Shown here: in pieces, positions 1 through 6,946 of the stretch
Numbering within the stretch: the first letter of the stretch is position 1
How the letters are laid out: each line of letters begins with the position of its first letter
Source of the DNA: Elusimicrobiota bacterium
Lineage (GTDB): Bacteria; Elusimicrobiota; Endomicrobiia; Endomicrobiales; Endomicrobiaceae
Reading direction: 5' to 3'
Length of the DNA stretch: 12,734 nucleotides
NCBI GenBank assembly: GCA_031256695.1
Contig: JAIRQB010000163.1
Span: 1-12,734 of the forward strand
The notes under the pieces: generated by a model
What the model was told of the DNA's origin: nothing
Database searches by the model: none
What the model saw: only the letters and a program-made list of their open reading frames with translations
Position numbers and translations under genes: made by a program

Positions 1-90
1 GAACGCATAGCGCGGCGCAAACGCATAGCGCTGCGCGAACGCATAGCGCTGCGCGAACGCATAGCGCGGCGCTATCGCATAGCGCGGCGC
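1..90. repeat. GC-rich 18-bp tandem repeat array, five units, open at left edge
   Basis: Five head-to-tail 18-bp units start at 1, 19, 37, 55 and 73. The consensus is GAACGCATAGCGC(G/T)GCGC. Units 1, 4 and 5 have G at unit position 14, and units 2 and 3 have T. Unit 2 begins AAA and unit 5 begins TAT; everything else is identical. The units are about two-thirds GC in an otherwise AT-rich window and end sharply at 90. Because 18 is a multiple of three, the array keeps reading frames: frame 3 reads (T-H-S-A-A-R)n, frame 1 reads (E-R-I-A-L/R-R)n, and only frame 2 has stops. The array probably continues left of the window, so the copy number is a minimum. I do not recognise a named family. It could be an intergenic palindrome-rich repeat or the repetitive end of an upstream gene. 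Confidence 0.93.
61..75. repeat. perfect inverted repeat at the unit 4/unit 5 junction
   Basis: ATAGCGC (61-67) and GCGCTAT (69-75) are perfect reverse complements around a single G at 68. The arms arise because unit 5 begins TAT instead of GAA, so the unit 4/5 junction has a longer palindrome than the other junctions. With a one-base centre it would work as a cruciform or protein-binding dyad rather than a relaxed RNA hairpin, although neighbouring units can pair to form longer structures. Confidence 0.7.
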
Positions 91-128
91 GGATTGACAG
101 CAATGGATATGACGGCGCAAGGTTCAGT

Positions 129-317
129 ATGCAAATATCTCAAATAGATTCTTTATGCAGAAAGGCGGGAAAAATTATAATTTTTTCCGCCTTAATTTAT
201 TCTGCGGCAATTTTGCTCGCTACGGCTTATAGCAAGAGCCGAAAAGATTCTTCATTGCAAGAAAGGCTTAGAAAATCATATGAGGGTCTCTCGCCCGAAG
301 AATATGAAACGCTCTAA
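129..317 (+). CDS. small single-TM hypothetical protein (62 aa), possibly the tail of a longer frame
   Basis: I do not recognise this protein. It has a short polar N-terminus (about residues 1-14), one hydrophobic segment (about 16-35, rich in I, L, A and S) and a charged, probably helical C-terminal tail ending in SPEEYETL. This is the layout of a bitopic inner-membrane protein with a short N-terminal side. The ATG at 129 has a partial Shine-Dalgarno, AAGG at 119-122, six bases upstream. The same frame is open from position 3 through the whole tandem repeat, so the protein could instead be the C-terminus of a longer product carrying THSAAR repeats. It ends 50 bp before smc and may be co-transcribed with it. 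The membrane segment and tail are FtsL/FtsB-like in outline only; I see no sequence basis for that assignment. Confidence 0.5.
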   Translation: MQISQIDSLCRKAGKIIIFSALIYSAAILLATAYSKSRKDSSLQERLRKSYEGLSPEEYETL

Positions 318-367
318 TATCTAAATAAAGATAAATAAAAATTAACGACAATATAAGGAAAAAGAAA

Positions 368-3300
368 ATGTATTTAAAAAAAATTGAATTATGCGGTTTC
401 AAATCTTTTGCCGATAAAACAGAACTTCTCTTTGACAAAGGCATCACCGGCATTGTAGGACCTAACGGCTGCGGAAAATCAAATATATCGGACGCTGTCC
501 GCTGGTGTCTTGGCGAAAATAGAGCAGGCGTTTTTAGAATAAAACATATGGACGACCTCATTTTTGGCGGAACTCAAACGCGTTTGGCTAGCGGTATGGC
601 TGAAGTCTCTCTATTTTTTGACAATGCTTCAAATGTCCTTCCAATAGATTATTCCGAAGCGGTAATCACAAGAAAATCTTTTAAAAACGGCGAGAATGAA
701 TACTATATAAATAAGAGTCGCTGCCGTCTCAAAGATATAAGGGATTTATTTTTAGACACAGGCATAGCCTTTGACGGATATGCAATAATGGAGCAGGAAA
801 AAGTCTCTCTGCTTACAGACGCCAAACCGCAAGACAGGAGAGATTTTTTTGAAGATGTTGCAGGTATTGCAACTTACCGCGCAAAACGCGAAGAGACAAT
901 TAAAAGGCTTGAGAGAGTAGAGCAAGATATGGATAGGCTCAAAGACACTATGGATATTTGGCAAGAGCAACTTGTAAATTGCGAGAGAGCCGCTAAAAAA
1001 GCGCAAACGGCTAAAAAATATAAAGAGAATCTTGAAAAATATGAAATAGCGTCTCTTGTCAGGCAAGTCTCATATGGAATTTCAGAGATAGAAAGATTTA
1101 AAAACGATTTAGCGCCTAAAGAAAAAGCGCTTCAAATAAATAAAACATCTATGGCGCGCCTCAGCGCTGAAATAGCGGAATCAAGAATAGAAATTGATTC
1201 TAAAAACGGCGAAATTATGTCGCTAAACGGCAGTTTAAGTTCCATAAACTCTCAAATAGCGGTATCAGACGAAGTTTCAAGGCATAATTTGCAAAGAGAA
1301 AATGAAATAACTGCCGAGCAGGAAGCCCTTTCGGCGGAAATTGAAGAAAACAAGACAAAATCTCTTGAATGCGCGACGCAACTCGCTTCTTTTGACGGCG
1401 CAGATATTTCTCTGCCCGTGGAAGTTGAAAATTTAGAAAAAAGTTTTAAAGAGCAGGAAGGAAAATTAAATGCAGTAAAGTCTGTAATTATCCAAAGTCA
1501 AAATCAACAAGACTATATCAATGCTCAACTTGACGAAATTGACATCAAAACGGATTCTCTCTTAAAAGAAAGGGAGCAAATTACAGACAGGCATATATAT
1601 TTGCAGACGGAAATTGCCGCTTTGGAAAGGCTTATATCCCGTTTAGGGAGCGAGACTGAACCTTCCAACAATGAAATCGCCTCTATCAAAAGCGAAATAG
1701 ATAGGATTAAAGCCGAAATAGACCTTAATAATCTGCAAAAAGATAAATTAGATAAAACAATACAAGACAGCATTGCCGAAATAGGACTGTTGGAAAACGA
1801 ACTTGATTCCATAAAAGAAAAAATTATCTCAAATGAATCAAAGATTGAAACTCTAAAAGATTATGATAAAAAAGACCCGATACGCTCGGCTATAAGAAAT
1901 GTAATCAATCTCTCTATGGCAAGAGGACCTATCAGCGCTTTGATAACGGCGCAGCCCGGCAAGGAAGAAATTGCCGCCGCCGCATTAGGAGAAAAATTAA
2001 ATTATCTGATATGCGCCAATGCGGCAGACGCTGAAAAAGCGATTGCATTTTTAGAAGAAAACGATCTCCCGCGTCTGTCTTTTATAATAGCCGATAGAGC
2101 GGAGGCATTATTTTCAAATCAAACTTTGTCTATGCCCGCAGATTCTTTTGAATTGACAAAAATTTTAAATTTCAAAGAAGAAGATGAAAAAATAATCCGT
2201 TTTGTATGCGCGGGCGCAATAGTTGCAAACAATAAAATTTATTCTCAAGCGCTTGTCCAAGGCGGCGGGAAAACGCTAGGCGCTGACACAGTTTTGATTG
2301 AAGAGAGAATAAACAGAGCCGAAGAAGAAAATGAAAAATTGAATTCTTCCCTTGAACCGCTTAAAGAGCGCATAGACAGTCTGCAAGTTTCAATGACTGA
2401 CATTAAAATTGAAAGAGATAAACTTTTTAACGAAACAATCAAATTAGGAGCGCAAATAGACGCTAAAAATTCTCTGCTGGACGAGAAATTCGGCGATATA
2501 AAAGTGGCAGCCGAAGAAATAGACAAGCATAAAGGCGAATTGCAGTCTGCTCAAAGCGAATTCGGCATTTTAGACGCCAAATTGGATTTAATAGAAAGCG
2601 AATTGCTGAAACTTTCAGAAGCAGAAAACGATTGGGAAAATCAATTAAATGCCGTTGAAGATTCAATTGAAAACTCAAGCGCCGAAGAAGATGAACTGAC
2701 CGCTTCATTTATGCGCGCCCGCAGCGCTTTTGACATAAAGTCGGCTCAATTAAACAATGAAAAACAGGGACGTCAATATTTAGAGGACAATATCGCAAAT
2801 ATCAATCAGCAGATTGAAAACGGTCAAAAGAAGTTTGAGGAAAATACAGTCCGAATTGCCGAGATACGCGAAACGCAGGAAAACGAAACTGTCAAAATAC
2901 AAGATTTTTACGAGCAGAAAGCGCAGTTGGAATCGCAAGTCAGAGAGGCTATAGGCGAAAAAGAAAAGATTCAAAGAGATATTGACGCAAAAGAAGAATC
3001 TTACGGCAAGATGGCGGATGCGGCTGCGGATTTAGCCGAGGATATAGGTATTATTCAAACAAATATTAAAAATTTTGAGTTTCAGCGCGCTAATTTGACG
3101 GCGCGCCTTCTTGAATCATATGGGAAAAAATATGAGGAAATAAGAGATGAATTTATAAATATTGAGGCTGACCAAGACGAGATAAACAGAATAAAAAGAA
3201 AAATAGAAAGTCTCGGGGATATAAACTACGGCGCTCAAAAAGAATACGAAGAGTTGGAACAAAGGAGAGATTTTTACGATTCTCAAAGGCAAGATTTGCT

Positions 3301-3823
3301 TAAATCAAAAGAGGATTTGCTTGAAGCCGTAAGAAAACTAAATCATATGACTGTGTCTAATTTTCAGCAGACTTTCGGCATAGTCAGAGAGCATTTCAAA
3401 ACAGTTTACAGAAAACTTTTCGGAGGAGGAGAGGCTGATTTAATTTTAACCGATGAGGAAAATTTGTTGGAGAGCGGCATAGATATTTTCGCCCAGCCTC
3501 CGGGCAAGAAACTTATAAATATATCGCTCTATTCAGGCGGGGAAAAAGCCTTGACGGCAATAGCGTTGCTGTTTGCTTTTTTTATGATTAAGCCGTCTCC
3601 TTTTTGCATTTTAGACGAAGTTGACGGACCATTAGACGATGCAAATTTAGGGCGGCTGCTCGGAATGCTGAAAGATTTCGCTCAAAACACTCAGTTTCTA
3701 ATGATAACCCATCACAAAAGAACTATGGAAGCAGCCGACATTCTGCACGGAGTGACTATGGAAGAGCAAGGAGTGTCAAAAATCATTTCGCATAAAATAA
3801 AACAAGTTGAGCAGGAAGCATAA
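368..3823 (+). CDS. smc: chromosome segregation/condensation ATPase SMC
   Basis: SMC dimers, with ScpA and ScpB, load near the origin and extrude DNA loops to organise and separate chromosomes in the cytoplasm. The protein is 1151 aa, normal for bacterial SMC. Visible order: N-terminal head with Walker A GPNGCGKSN (31-39); RLKDIRDLFLDTGI (120-133); Q-loop Gln143; first long coiled coil (about 175-495); hinge (about 500-645, with RGPISALI from 519 and VQGGGKTLG at about 630-638); second coiled coil (to about 1000); then C-terminal head with signature YSGGEKAL (1055-1062), Walker B ILDEVD (1081-1086), D-loop GPLDDAN and H-loop THHKRTME (from 1114). The ATG at 368 has AAGGAA at 355-360, seven bases upstream. 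Divergent points are EQE in the Q-loop, where QG usually follows the Gln, and Gly1087 where Ala is usual after Walker B. scpA and scpB are not in the window. A strong terminator follows. Confidence 0.98.
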   Translation: MYLKKIELCGFKSFADKTELLFDKGITGIVGPNGCGKSNISDAVRWCLGENRAGVFRIKHMDDLIFGGTQTRLASGMAEVSLFFDNASNVLPIDYSEAVITRKSFKNGENEYYINKSRCRLKDIRDLFLDTGIAFDGYAIMEQEKVSLLTDAKPQDRRDFFEDVAGIATYRAKREETIKRLERVEQDMDRLKDTMDIWQEQLVNCERAAKKAQTAKKYKENLEKYEIASLVRQVSYGISEIERFKNDLAPKEKALQINKTSMARLSAEIAESRIEIDSKNGEIMSLNGSLSSINSQIAVSDEVSRHNLQRENEITAEQEALSAEIEENKTKSLECATQLASFDGADISLPVEVENLEKSFKEQEGKLNAVKSVIIQSQNQQDYINAQLDEIDIKTDSLLKEREQITDRHIYLQTEIAALERLISRLGSETEPSNNEIASIKSEIDRIKAEIDLNNLQKDKLDKTIQDSIAEIGLLENELDSIKEKIISNESKIETLKDYDKKDPIRSAIRNVINLSMARGPISALITAQPGKEEIAAAALGEKLNYLICANAADAEKAIAFLEENDLPRLSFIIADRAEALFSNQTLSMPADSFELTKILNFKEEDEKIIRFVCAGAIVANNKIYSQALVQGGGKTLGADTVLIEERINRAEEENEKLNSSLEPLKERIDSLQVSMTDIKIERDKLFNETIKLGAQIDAKNSLLDEKFGDIKVAAEEIDKHKGELQSAQSEFGILDAKLDLIESELLKLSEAENDWENQLNAVEDSIENSSAEEDELTASFMRARSAFDIKSAQLNNEKQGRQYLEDNIANINQQIENGQKKFEENTVRIAEIRETQENETVKIQDFYEQKAQLESQVREAIGEKEKIQRDIDAKEESYGKMADAAADLAEDIGIIQTNIKNFEFQRANLTARLLESYGKKYEEIRDEFINIEADQDEINRIKRKIESLGDINYGAQKEYEELEQRRDFYDSQRQDLLKSKEDLLEAVRKLNHMTVSNFQQTFGIVREHFKTVYRKLFGGGEADLILTDEENLLESGIDIFAQPPGKKLINISLYSGGEKALTAIALLFAFFMIKPSPFCILDEVDGPLDDANLGRLLGMLKDFAQNTQFLMITHHKRTMEAADILHGVTMEEQGVSKIISHKIKQVEQEA

Positions 3824-3881
3824 AAATCAATGCCGCTCCCGCGCGCAAACAGGTTTTTTGTTAACTATTATTCTCTTTTAC

Positions 3882-3908
3882 ATTAAAAGTTAAAGATTAA
3901 AAGTTAAA
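3882..3908. repeat. 13-bp AT-rich direct repeat
   Basis: ATTAAAAGTTAAA occurs at 3882-3894 and again at 3896-3908, separated by one G (14-bp period). It lies in the smc-tatC intergenic region just upstream of the terminator. It may be chance slippage in AT-rich DNA or a tandem operator half-site. No function is evident. Confidence 0.6.
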
Positions 3909-3932
3909 AATTGTTGAAAAGATTTATAACGG

Positions 3933-3968
3933 AAAAAGCAGGTTTTGATTTTTCAAAACCTGCTTTTT
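3933..3968. terminator. bidirectional intrinsic terminator after smc
   Basis: A perfect 16-bp stem pairs 3933-3948 with 3953-3968 around a TTTT loop (3949-3952). The core is GCAGGTTTTGA/TCAAAACCTGC, flanked by five A on the left and five T on the right, so either strand gives a hairpin followed by U residues. It lies 109 bp after the smc stop and 46 bp before the tatC start. All genes here read +, so its natural job is ending smc transcription. The A-tract half would also block antisense transcription entering smc. Confidence 0.88.
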
Positions 3969-3972
3969 CTAA

Positions 3973-3999
3973 ATTTTGCGTATTTGCAGCAGGCAAAAT
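3973..3999 (+). promoter_or_regulatory. inverted repeat in the tatC leader
   Basis: ATTTTGC (3973-3979) and GCAAAAT (3993-3999) are perfect reverse complements with a 13-base spacer. Nested inside, TTTGC (3983-3987) can pair with the same right arm GCAAA (3993-3997), so two alternative stems exist. It lies between the terminator and the tatC Shine-Dalgarno (AGAGGA, 4005-4010). It could be an operator dyad or a weak leader hairpin. No convincing promoter is visible in these 46 bp. Confidence 0.4.
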
Positions 4000-4014
4000 C
4001 TAAAAGAGGATAAA

Positions 4015-4767
4015 ATGGGAATGTCAGTAATAAGTCACCTTGAAGAATTGAGACGCCGCCTGTTCTTTTGTCTTGTCTGCATTTTTGTCTTTTCATCTCT
4101 ATCTTTGCTTTTTACAGAGCAAATCTTGTCTTTTTTGAAAGCGCCTTCAAAAGATTTAATCAAAACTTTTTTGATTTTAAAGCCTATTGAATCCGTGTCA
4201 ATTTATATCAAAACGGCGCTTTTTAGCGGGCTGTTTTTCAGCGCTCCTTTTGTTTTCTTTCAAATTTTTAAATTTATATCTCCCGCTTTAGAAAACGGCG
4301 CAAATAAAAATTTTGCGCTAAAAGCCCTCTTTATATCTTTTGTTTTATTTTTAGCGGGCATAGTTTTTATATATTTTGCCGTCTTGCCGCGCGCTCTTTC
4401 TTTTTTAATCTCTCTGTCTTACGGGCTGTCCGATTCTTCTGTTTCAATAACGCTGTCTTCTTATATTTCTTTTGTCGTCTCTCTTCTTTTTTGCGGCGGT
4501 TTAATTTTTCAAATACCCGTTATGTCTTTTTTTCTCACAAAAGCCGGCGTTTTGACGCCGTCTTTTTTAACGTCTAAACGGAAAGAGGCTTATTTTGCCT
4601 TAATTGTTTTTGCCGCAATTATCACTCCAACTACCGATGTTTTCAGTTTAACGCTTTTTGCCGTCCCTATAATAATTCTATACGAAATAGGCGCGGTGTT
4701 TTCTAAAGCCGCTTATAAAAGTCAAATAAAACAAATAGGAGAAATTTATGAAAAACAAAGAGAATGA
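4015..4767 (+). CDS. tatC: Sec-independent protein translocase subunit TatC
   Basis: TatC is the multi-spanning inner-membrane receptor that binds Tat signal peptides and, with TatA, exports folded proteins. From ATG 4015 the product is 250 aa, the usual family length, with about six hydrophobic spans. Hallmarks seen: HLEELRRRL (8-16; Glu11 matches E. coli Glu15), the FKFISPAL loop entry (85-92), IFQIPV (164-169) and TPTTDVFS (204-211), with Asp208 matching the conserved Asp of the last loop. Oddities: the first cytoplasmic loop reads ENGANK where most members have a KxE-type loop containing the Glu103 equivalent, and Gln166 replaces the Glu170 equivalent. ATG 4015 has AGAGGA (4005-4010) four bases away; ATG 4021 is an alternative with ten-base spacing. 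An upstream in-frame TTG at 3976 lies against the terminator and is unlikely. No tatA or tatB is adjacent. Its 3' end overlaps the DUF362 gene by 20 bp. Confidence 0.95.
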   Translation: MGMSVISHLEELRRRLFFCLVCIFVFSSLSLLFTEQILSFLKAPSKDLIKTFLILKPIESVSIYIKTALFSGLFFSAPFVFFQIFKFISPALENGANKNFALKALFISFVLFLAGIVFIYFAVLPRALSFLISLSYGLSDSSVSITLSSYISFVVSLLFCGGLIFQIPVMSFFLTKAGVLTPSFLTSKRKEAYFALIVFAAIITPTTDVFSLTLFAVPIIILYEIGAVFSKAAYKSQIKQIGEIYEKQRE

Positions 4768-5749
4768 TTTTTTAGGCAAGACAAATGAATTGTTTTCAAA
4801 AGAAATGACGCGCAAGACTTTTTTAAAAACTTTAGCGGCGCTTTCCGCTCTTTTGGCTCTGCCGTCAAAAAAAGCGGGAGAAGTTTTCGCTCAAAATACA
4901 GATAGTTTAAATGAGAGAAATAAAAGAAATTCCGTTACAGATATTGATTTGAGCGCAGTGACGGGGAACAGCCCTGCCGCAAATACAAGGCGGGCATTAG
5001 AACTTTTAGGAGGCATTAGCCGATTTGTAAAGAAAGGCGATATTGTCTCTATAAAACCCAATATCTCTTGGAATTTGCCGCCGCAATACGGCGCAAATAC
5101 CAACCCTGAAACAGTAAGCGAGACGGTAAAGATGTGCTTTGAAAGCGGCGCAAAAGAAGTAAAAGTTTTTGACAATACCTTAAATGAGAGAAAGTCTTGC
5201 TATGAAAATTCAGGCATAGCCTCTGCCGCAAAAAAAGCGGGCGCAAATGTTTTTTATACGGATAATTGGCGTTTTGCTCCTGCAAAATTTAAAGATTCAA
5301 AAGCAGTATTGCAGGATTTCTTATTTGTCAAAGACGCGGTCTCTTGCGATGTTTTAATAAGTATTCCCGCGGCAAAACATCACGGTCAGGCTCGTCTGTC
5401 TTTGGGTTTAAAAAATCTCATAGGGCTTGTAGGCGGCAATAGAGGACAACTCCATTGGCATTTAGACGAGTCTATTTATGAATTAAATGATTTTTTCAAG
5501 CCTGACTTATATATTATTGACGCTACTAGGACTATTACCGCTCACGGACCGCGAGGCGGCGATTTAAAAGACGTAGCCGTCCAAAACACTATAGCCGTTT
5601 CTGCAGACGGAGTTTTAGCCGACAGTTACAGCGCTAAAACTTTTTTCAATTTATCTTATACGGCTGTCCCTCATATAGCGCTGTGCGCTCAAAAAGGATT
5701 GGGGAAGGTTTTCAGCGCAAATTCAAAAATAAAAACAGAGAAAATCTAA
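4748..5749 (+). CDS. DUF362 protein with Tat-like signal peptide
   Basis: The molecular role of DUF362 proteins is not settled; many are exported or redox-associated. The N-terminus (333 aa product) carries a Tat-type signal: TRKTFLK (21-27), a hydrophobic stretch (about 28-39), then VFA before Gln49 as a likely cleavage point. The motif has Arg-Lys rather than twin Arg. DUF362 hallmarks follow: SIKPNISWN (101-109), GANTNPETV (115-123), IPAAKHHGQARLSLGLKNLIG (about 206-225) and the region around IIDATRTITAHGPRGGD (256-272). No Cys-rich ferredoxin domain is present. The start is well supported by AGGAGA (4737-4742), five bases before the ATG and inside tatC, so translation is probably coupled to tatC. 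This makes it a likely substrate of the adjacent translocase. The stop codon abuts the next ATG. Confidence 0.88.
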   Translation: MKNKENDFLGKTNELFSKEMTRKTFLKTLAALSALLALPSKKAGEVFAQNTDSLNERNKRNSVTDIDLSAVTGNSPAANTRRALELLGGISRFVKKGDIVSIKPNISWNLPPQYGANTNPETVSETVKMCFESGAKEVKVFDNTLNERKSCYENSGIASAAKKAGANVFYTDNWRFAPAKFKDSKAVLQDFLFVKDAVSCDVLISIPAAKHHGQARLSLGLKNLIGLVGGNRGQLHWHLDESIYELNDFFKPDLYIIDATRTITAHGPRGGDLKDVAVQNTIAVSADGVLADSYSAKTFFNLSYTAVPHIALCAQKGLGKVFSANSKIKTEKI

Positions 5750-6598
5750 ATGATAAGTTTTCAAATACTTTCAAGCGGCTCTAATGGAAATATGGCTGTT
5801 GTGCGGACAGAACAGGCGGATATTTTGATAGATTGCGGGCGCAATTCCTCTTTTATGAAAAAGAATTTTGAAGAGTTAAATATAGACCCAAGCGGTATAG
5901 ACGGCGCTTTAATCACTCACGCCCACACAGACCACATAAACGCCTCTTCTCTGCGCTTTTTAGACGATTTCGGCATTCCTATATATTCAGGCTCTGATAT
6001 TTTCGGCGACATTCTTGAACGTTTCGGAGAAGACTCTATACAGTTTGAAAATATAAAAGTTTTAGACCAACGCTTTGTAAAAAAAATAAAAGACATTTCT
6101 GTGGATTTTTTTTACGCCTATCATAGCGATGAAAAAGTTTCAGCAACTTTAGGTTTTTGCCTTGAATGTTTTGACAATGGACGCAAATACAAAATAGGCT
6201 ATTTGACTGACACGGGCAAAGTTTGCAAAAGGATAATTGCAAAACTTGCCGACTGCAATATCTTGGCTATTGAGGCAAATTACGACGAGGGGATGCTTTC
6301 CGGGAGTTTTAGACCGCAAAAAAATAAGGATTGGATTTTAAGCGGTTGCGGGCATTTGTCAAATACGGATTCCGCAAAAGCCATAGCGGATATAAAAAAA
6401 TCCTCCTCCGCTTCAGACAGTTTGAAATATGTTTTTTTATCGCATATAAGCGAAGAACACAATACGCCGGAATTATCTCTGCGGACTGTAAGAGACGAAC
6501 TTAAAAGAGCGGGCGCAGGCAATATCAATTTATTTGCCGCAAGCAGAGATATGCGTTCAAAAAAAATAATAATCGGCTGCCGAAATACGAGGCAATAG
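5750..6598 (+). CDS. metallo-beta-lactamase-fold hydrolase, YycJ/WalJ-like
   Basis: This is a 282-aa cytoplasmic metal-dependent hydrolase. The N-terminus SSGSNGN (8-14) and ILIDCG (25-30) are typical of the YycJ/WalJ branch. Metal ligands seen are THAHTDH (56-62: His57, His59, Asp61, His62), His125 in YHSDEK, Asp154 in TDTG, and the later HLSN (His202) and SHISEEHN (His232). Family members act as nucleases or phosphodiesterases; the best known, B. subtilis WalJ, sits with the WalRK system and links cell division with replication. No WalRK genes are present here. The ATG immediately follows the TAA of the DUF362 gene with only a weak Shine-Dalgarno, which suggests translational coupling. Family assignment is firm; the exact substrate is unknown. 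Confidence 0.9.
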   Translation: MISFQILSSGSNGNMAVVRTEQADILIDCGRNSSFMKKNFEELNIDPSGIDGALITHAHTDHINASSLRFLDDFGIPIYSGSDIFGDILERFGEDSIQFENIKVLDQRFVKKIKDISVDFFYAYHSDEKVSATLGFCLECFDNGRKYKIGYLTDTGKVCKRIIAKLADCNILAIEANYDEGMLSGSFRPQKNKDWILSGCGHLSNTDSAKAIADIKKSSSASDSLKYVFLSHISEEHNTPELSLRTVRDELKRAGAGNINLFAASRDMRSKKIIIGCRNTRQ

Positions 6599-6653
6599 CC
6601 GTCAAAGAGATGCAAAAGTTTAATTGAAATTTAAAGCGCTGTTGCTGATACAA

Positions 6654-6683
6654 TTGATAAAAGATATTCAAAACCATTAAAAT
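6654..6683 (+). promoter_or_regulatory. sigma70-type promoter for the Nfu/phosphoesterase pair
   Basis: TTGATA (6654-6659; 5 of 6 to TTGACA) and TAAAAT (6678-6683; 5 of 6 to TATAAT) are separated by 18 bases. Transcription would start at about 6690, giving a leader of about 26 bases that contains the strong AGGAGGA at 6704-6710. It lies in the 117-bp gap after the hydrolase gene. It is the best canonical two-box promoter I found in the window. Confidence 0.55.
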
Positions 6684-6715
6684 ATAGATGCAGGAATTCA
6701 AATAGGAGGAATAAG

Positions 6716-6943
6716 ATGACAATAAAAGAAAAAGTAGAGAAGGTTTTAGACGGAGTCCGTCCCGGTCTGCAAGCAGACGGCGGCGATGTGGAATTGGTAA
6801 ATGTGGACGGAGATGGCATAGTTCAGGTTAGGCTCACAGGCGCTTGCGGCTCTTGCCCTATGGCGGCTATGACTTTGCAATACAGCGTAACTAATGCTTT
6901 AAAAGAGGCTATTCCGGAAATAAAAGAGGTTCAAGCGGTATAA
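6716..6943 (+). CDS. NifU-family (Nfu-type) Fe-S cluster carrier, C-terminal domain only
   Basis: This 75-aa protein matches the NifU C-terminal domain. It has RPGLQADGGDVELV (15-28), a beta-rich middle and the cluster-binding CGSC motif (Cys44 and Cys47) followed by PMAAMTLQ. Such stand-alone Nfu proteins hold a bridging [4Fe-4S] cluster between two monomers and pass it to apo-enzymes in the cytoplasm. The N-terminal IscU-like scaffold and ferredoxin-like middle domain of full NifU are absent, so this is a carrier and not evidence of nitrogen fixation. The start is well fixed by AGGAGGA (6704-6710), five bases upstream. The next gene begins three bases after the stop, so the two are probably co-transcribed. 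Confidence 0.93.
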   Translation: MTIKEKVEKVLDGVRPGLQADGGDVELVNVDGDGIVQVRLTGACGSCPMAAMTLQYSVTNALKEAIPEIKEVQAV

Positions 6944-6946
6944 ATT

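Noticed and set aside
1..90. CRISPR array
   Set aside because: The units are contiguous 18-mers with no unique spacers, and no cas gene is nearby.
94..99. Perfect TTGACA as a -35 box for the small protein gene
   Set aside because: No -10-like hexamer lies 15-19 bases downstream; 117-122 reads GCAAGG.
268..561. Minus-strand open frame across the smc start
   Set aside because: It lies opposite the well-supported smc N-terminus and has no recognisable domain or ribosome-binding site; other minus-strand frames in the window are rejected for the same reason.
3925..3930. TATAAC as a -10 for tatC
   Set aside because: No -35 at proper spacing, and the start point would fall inside the terminator hairpin that begins at 3933.
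3976..4014. Longer TatC starting at TTG 3976
   Set aside because: It has no Shine-Dalgarno, abuts the terminator, adds 13 residues not typical of the family, and a good AGAGGA serves ATG 4015/4021.
5655..5690. Another copy of the 18-bp repeat (TATAGCGCTGTGCGC)
   Set aside because: The similarity is partial, within a coding segment (HIALCAQ) of the DUF362 gene, and single-copy; coincidence is likely.
6716..6943. Nitrogen-fixation NifU
   Set aside because: Only the Nfu-type C-terminal domain is present, with no nif genes around, so it is a general Fe-S carrier.
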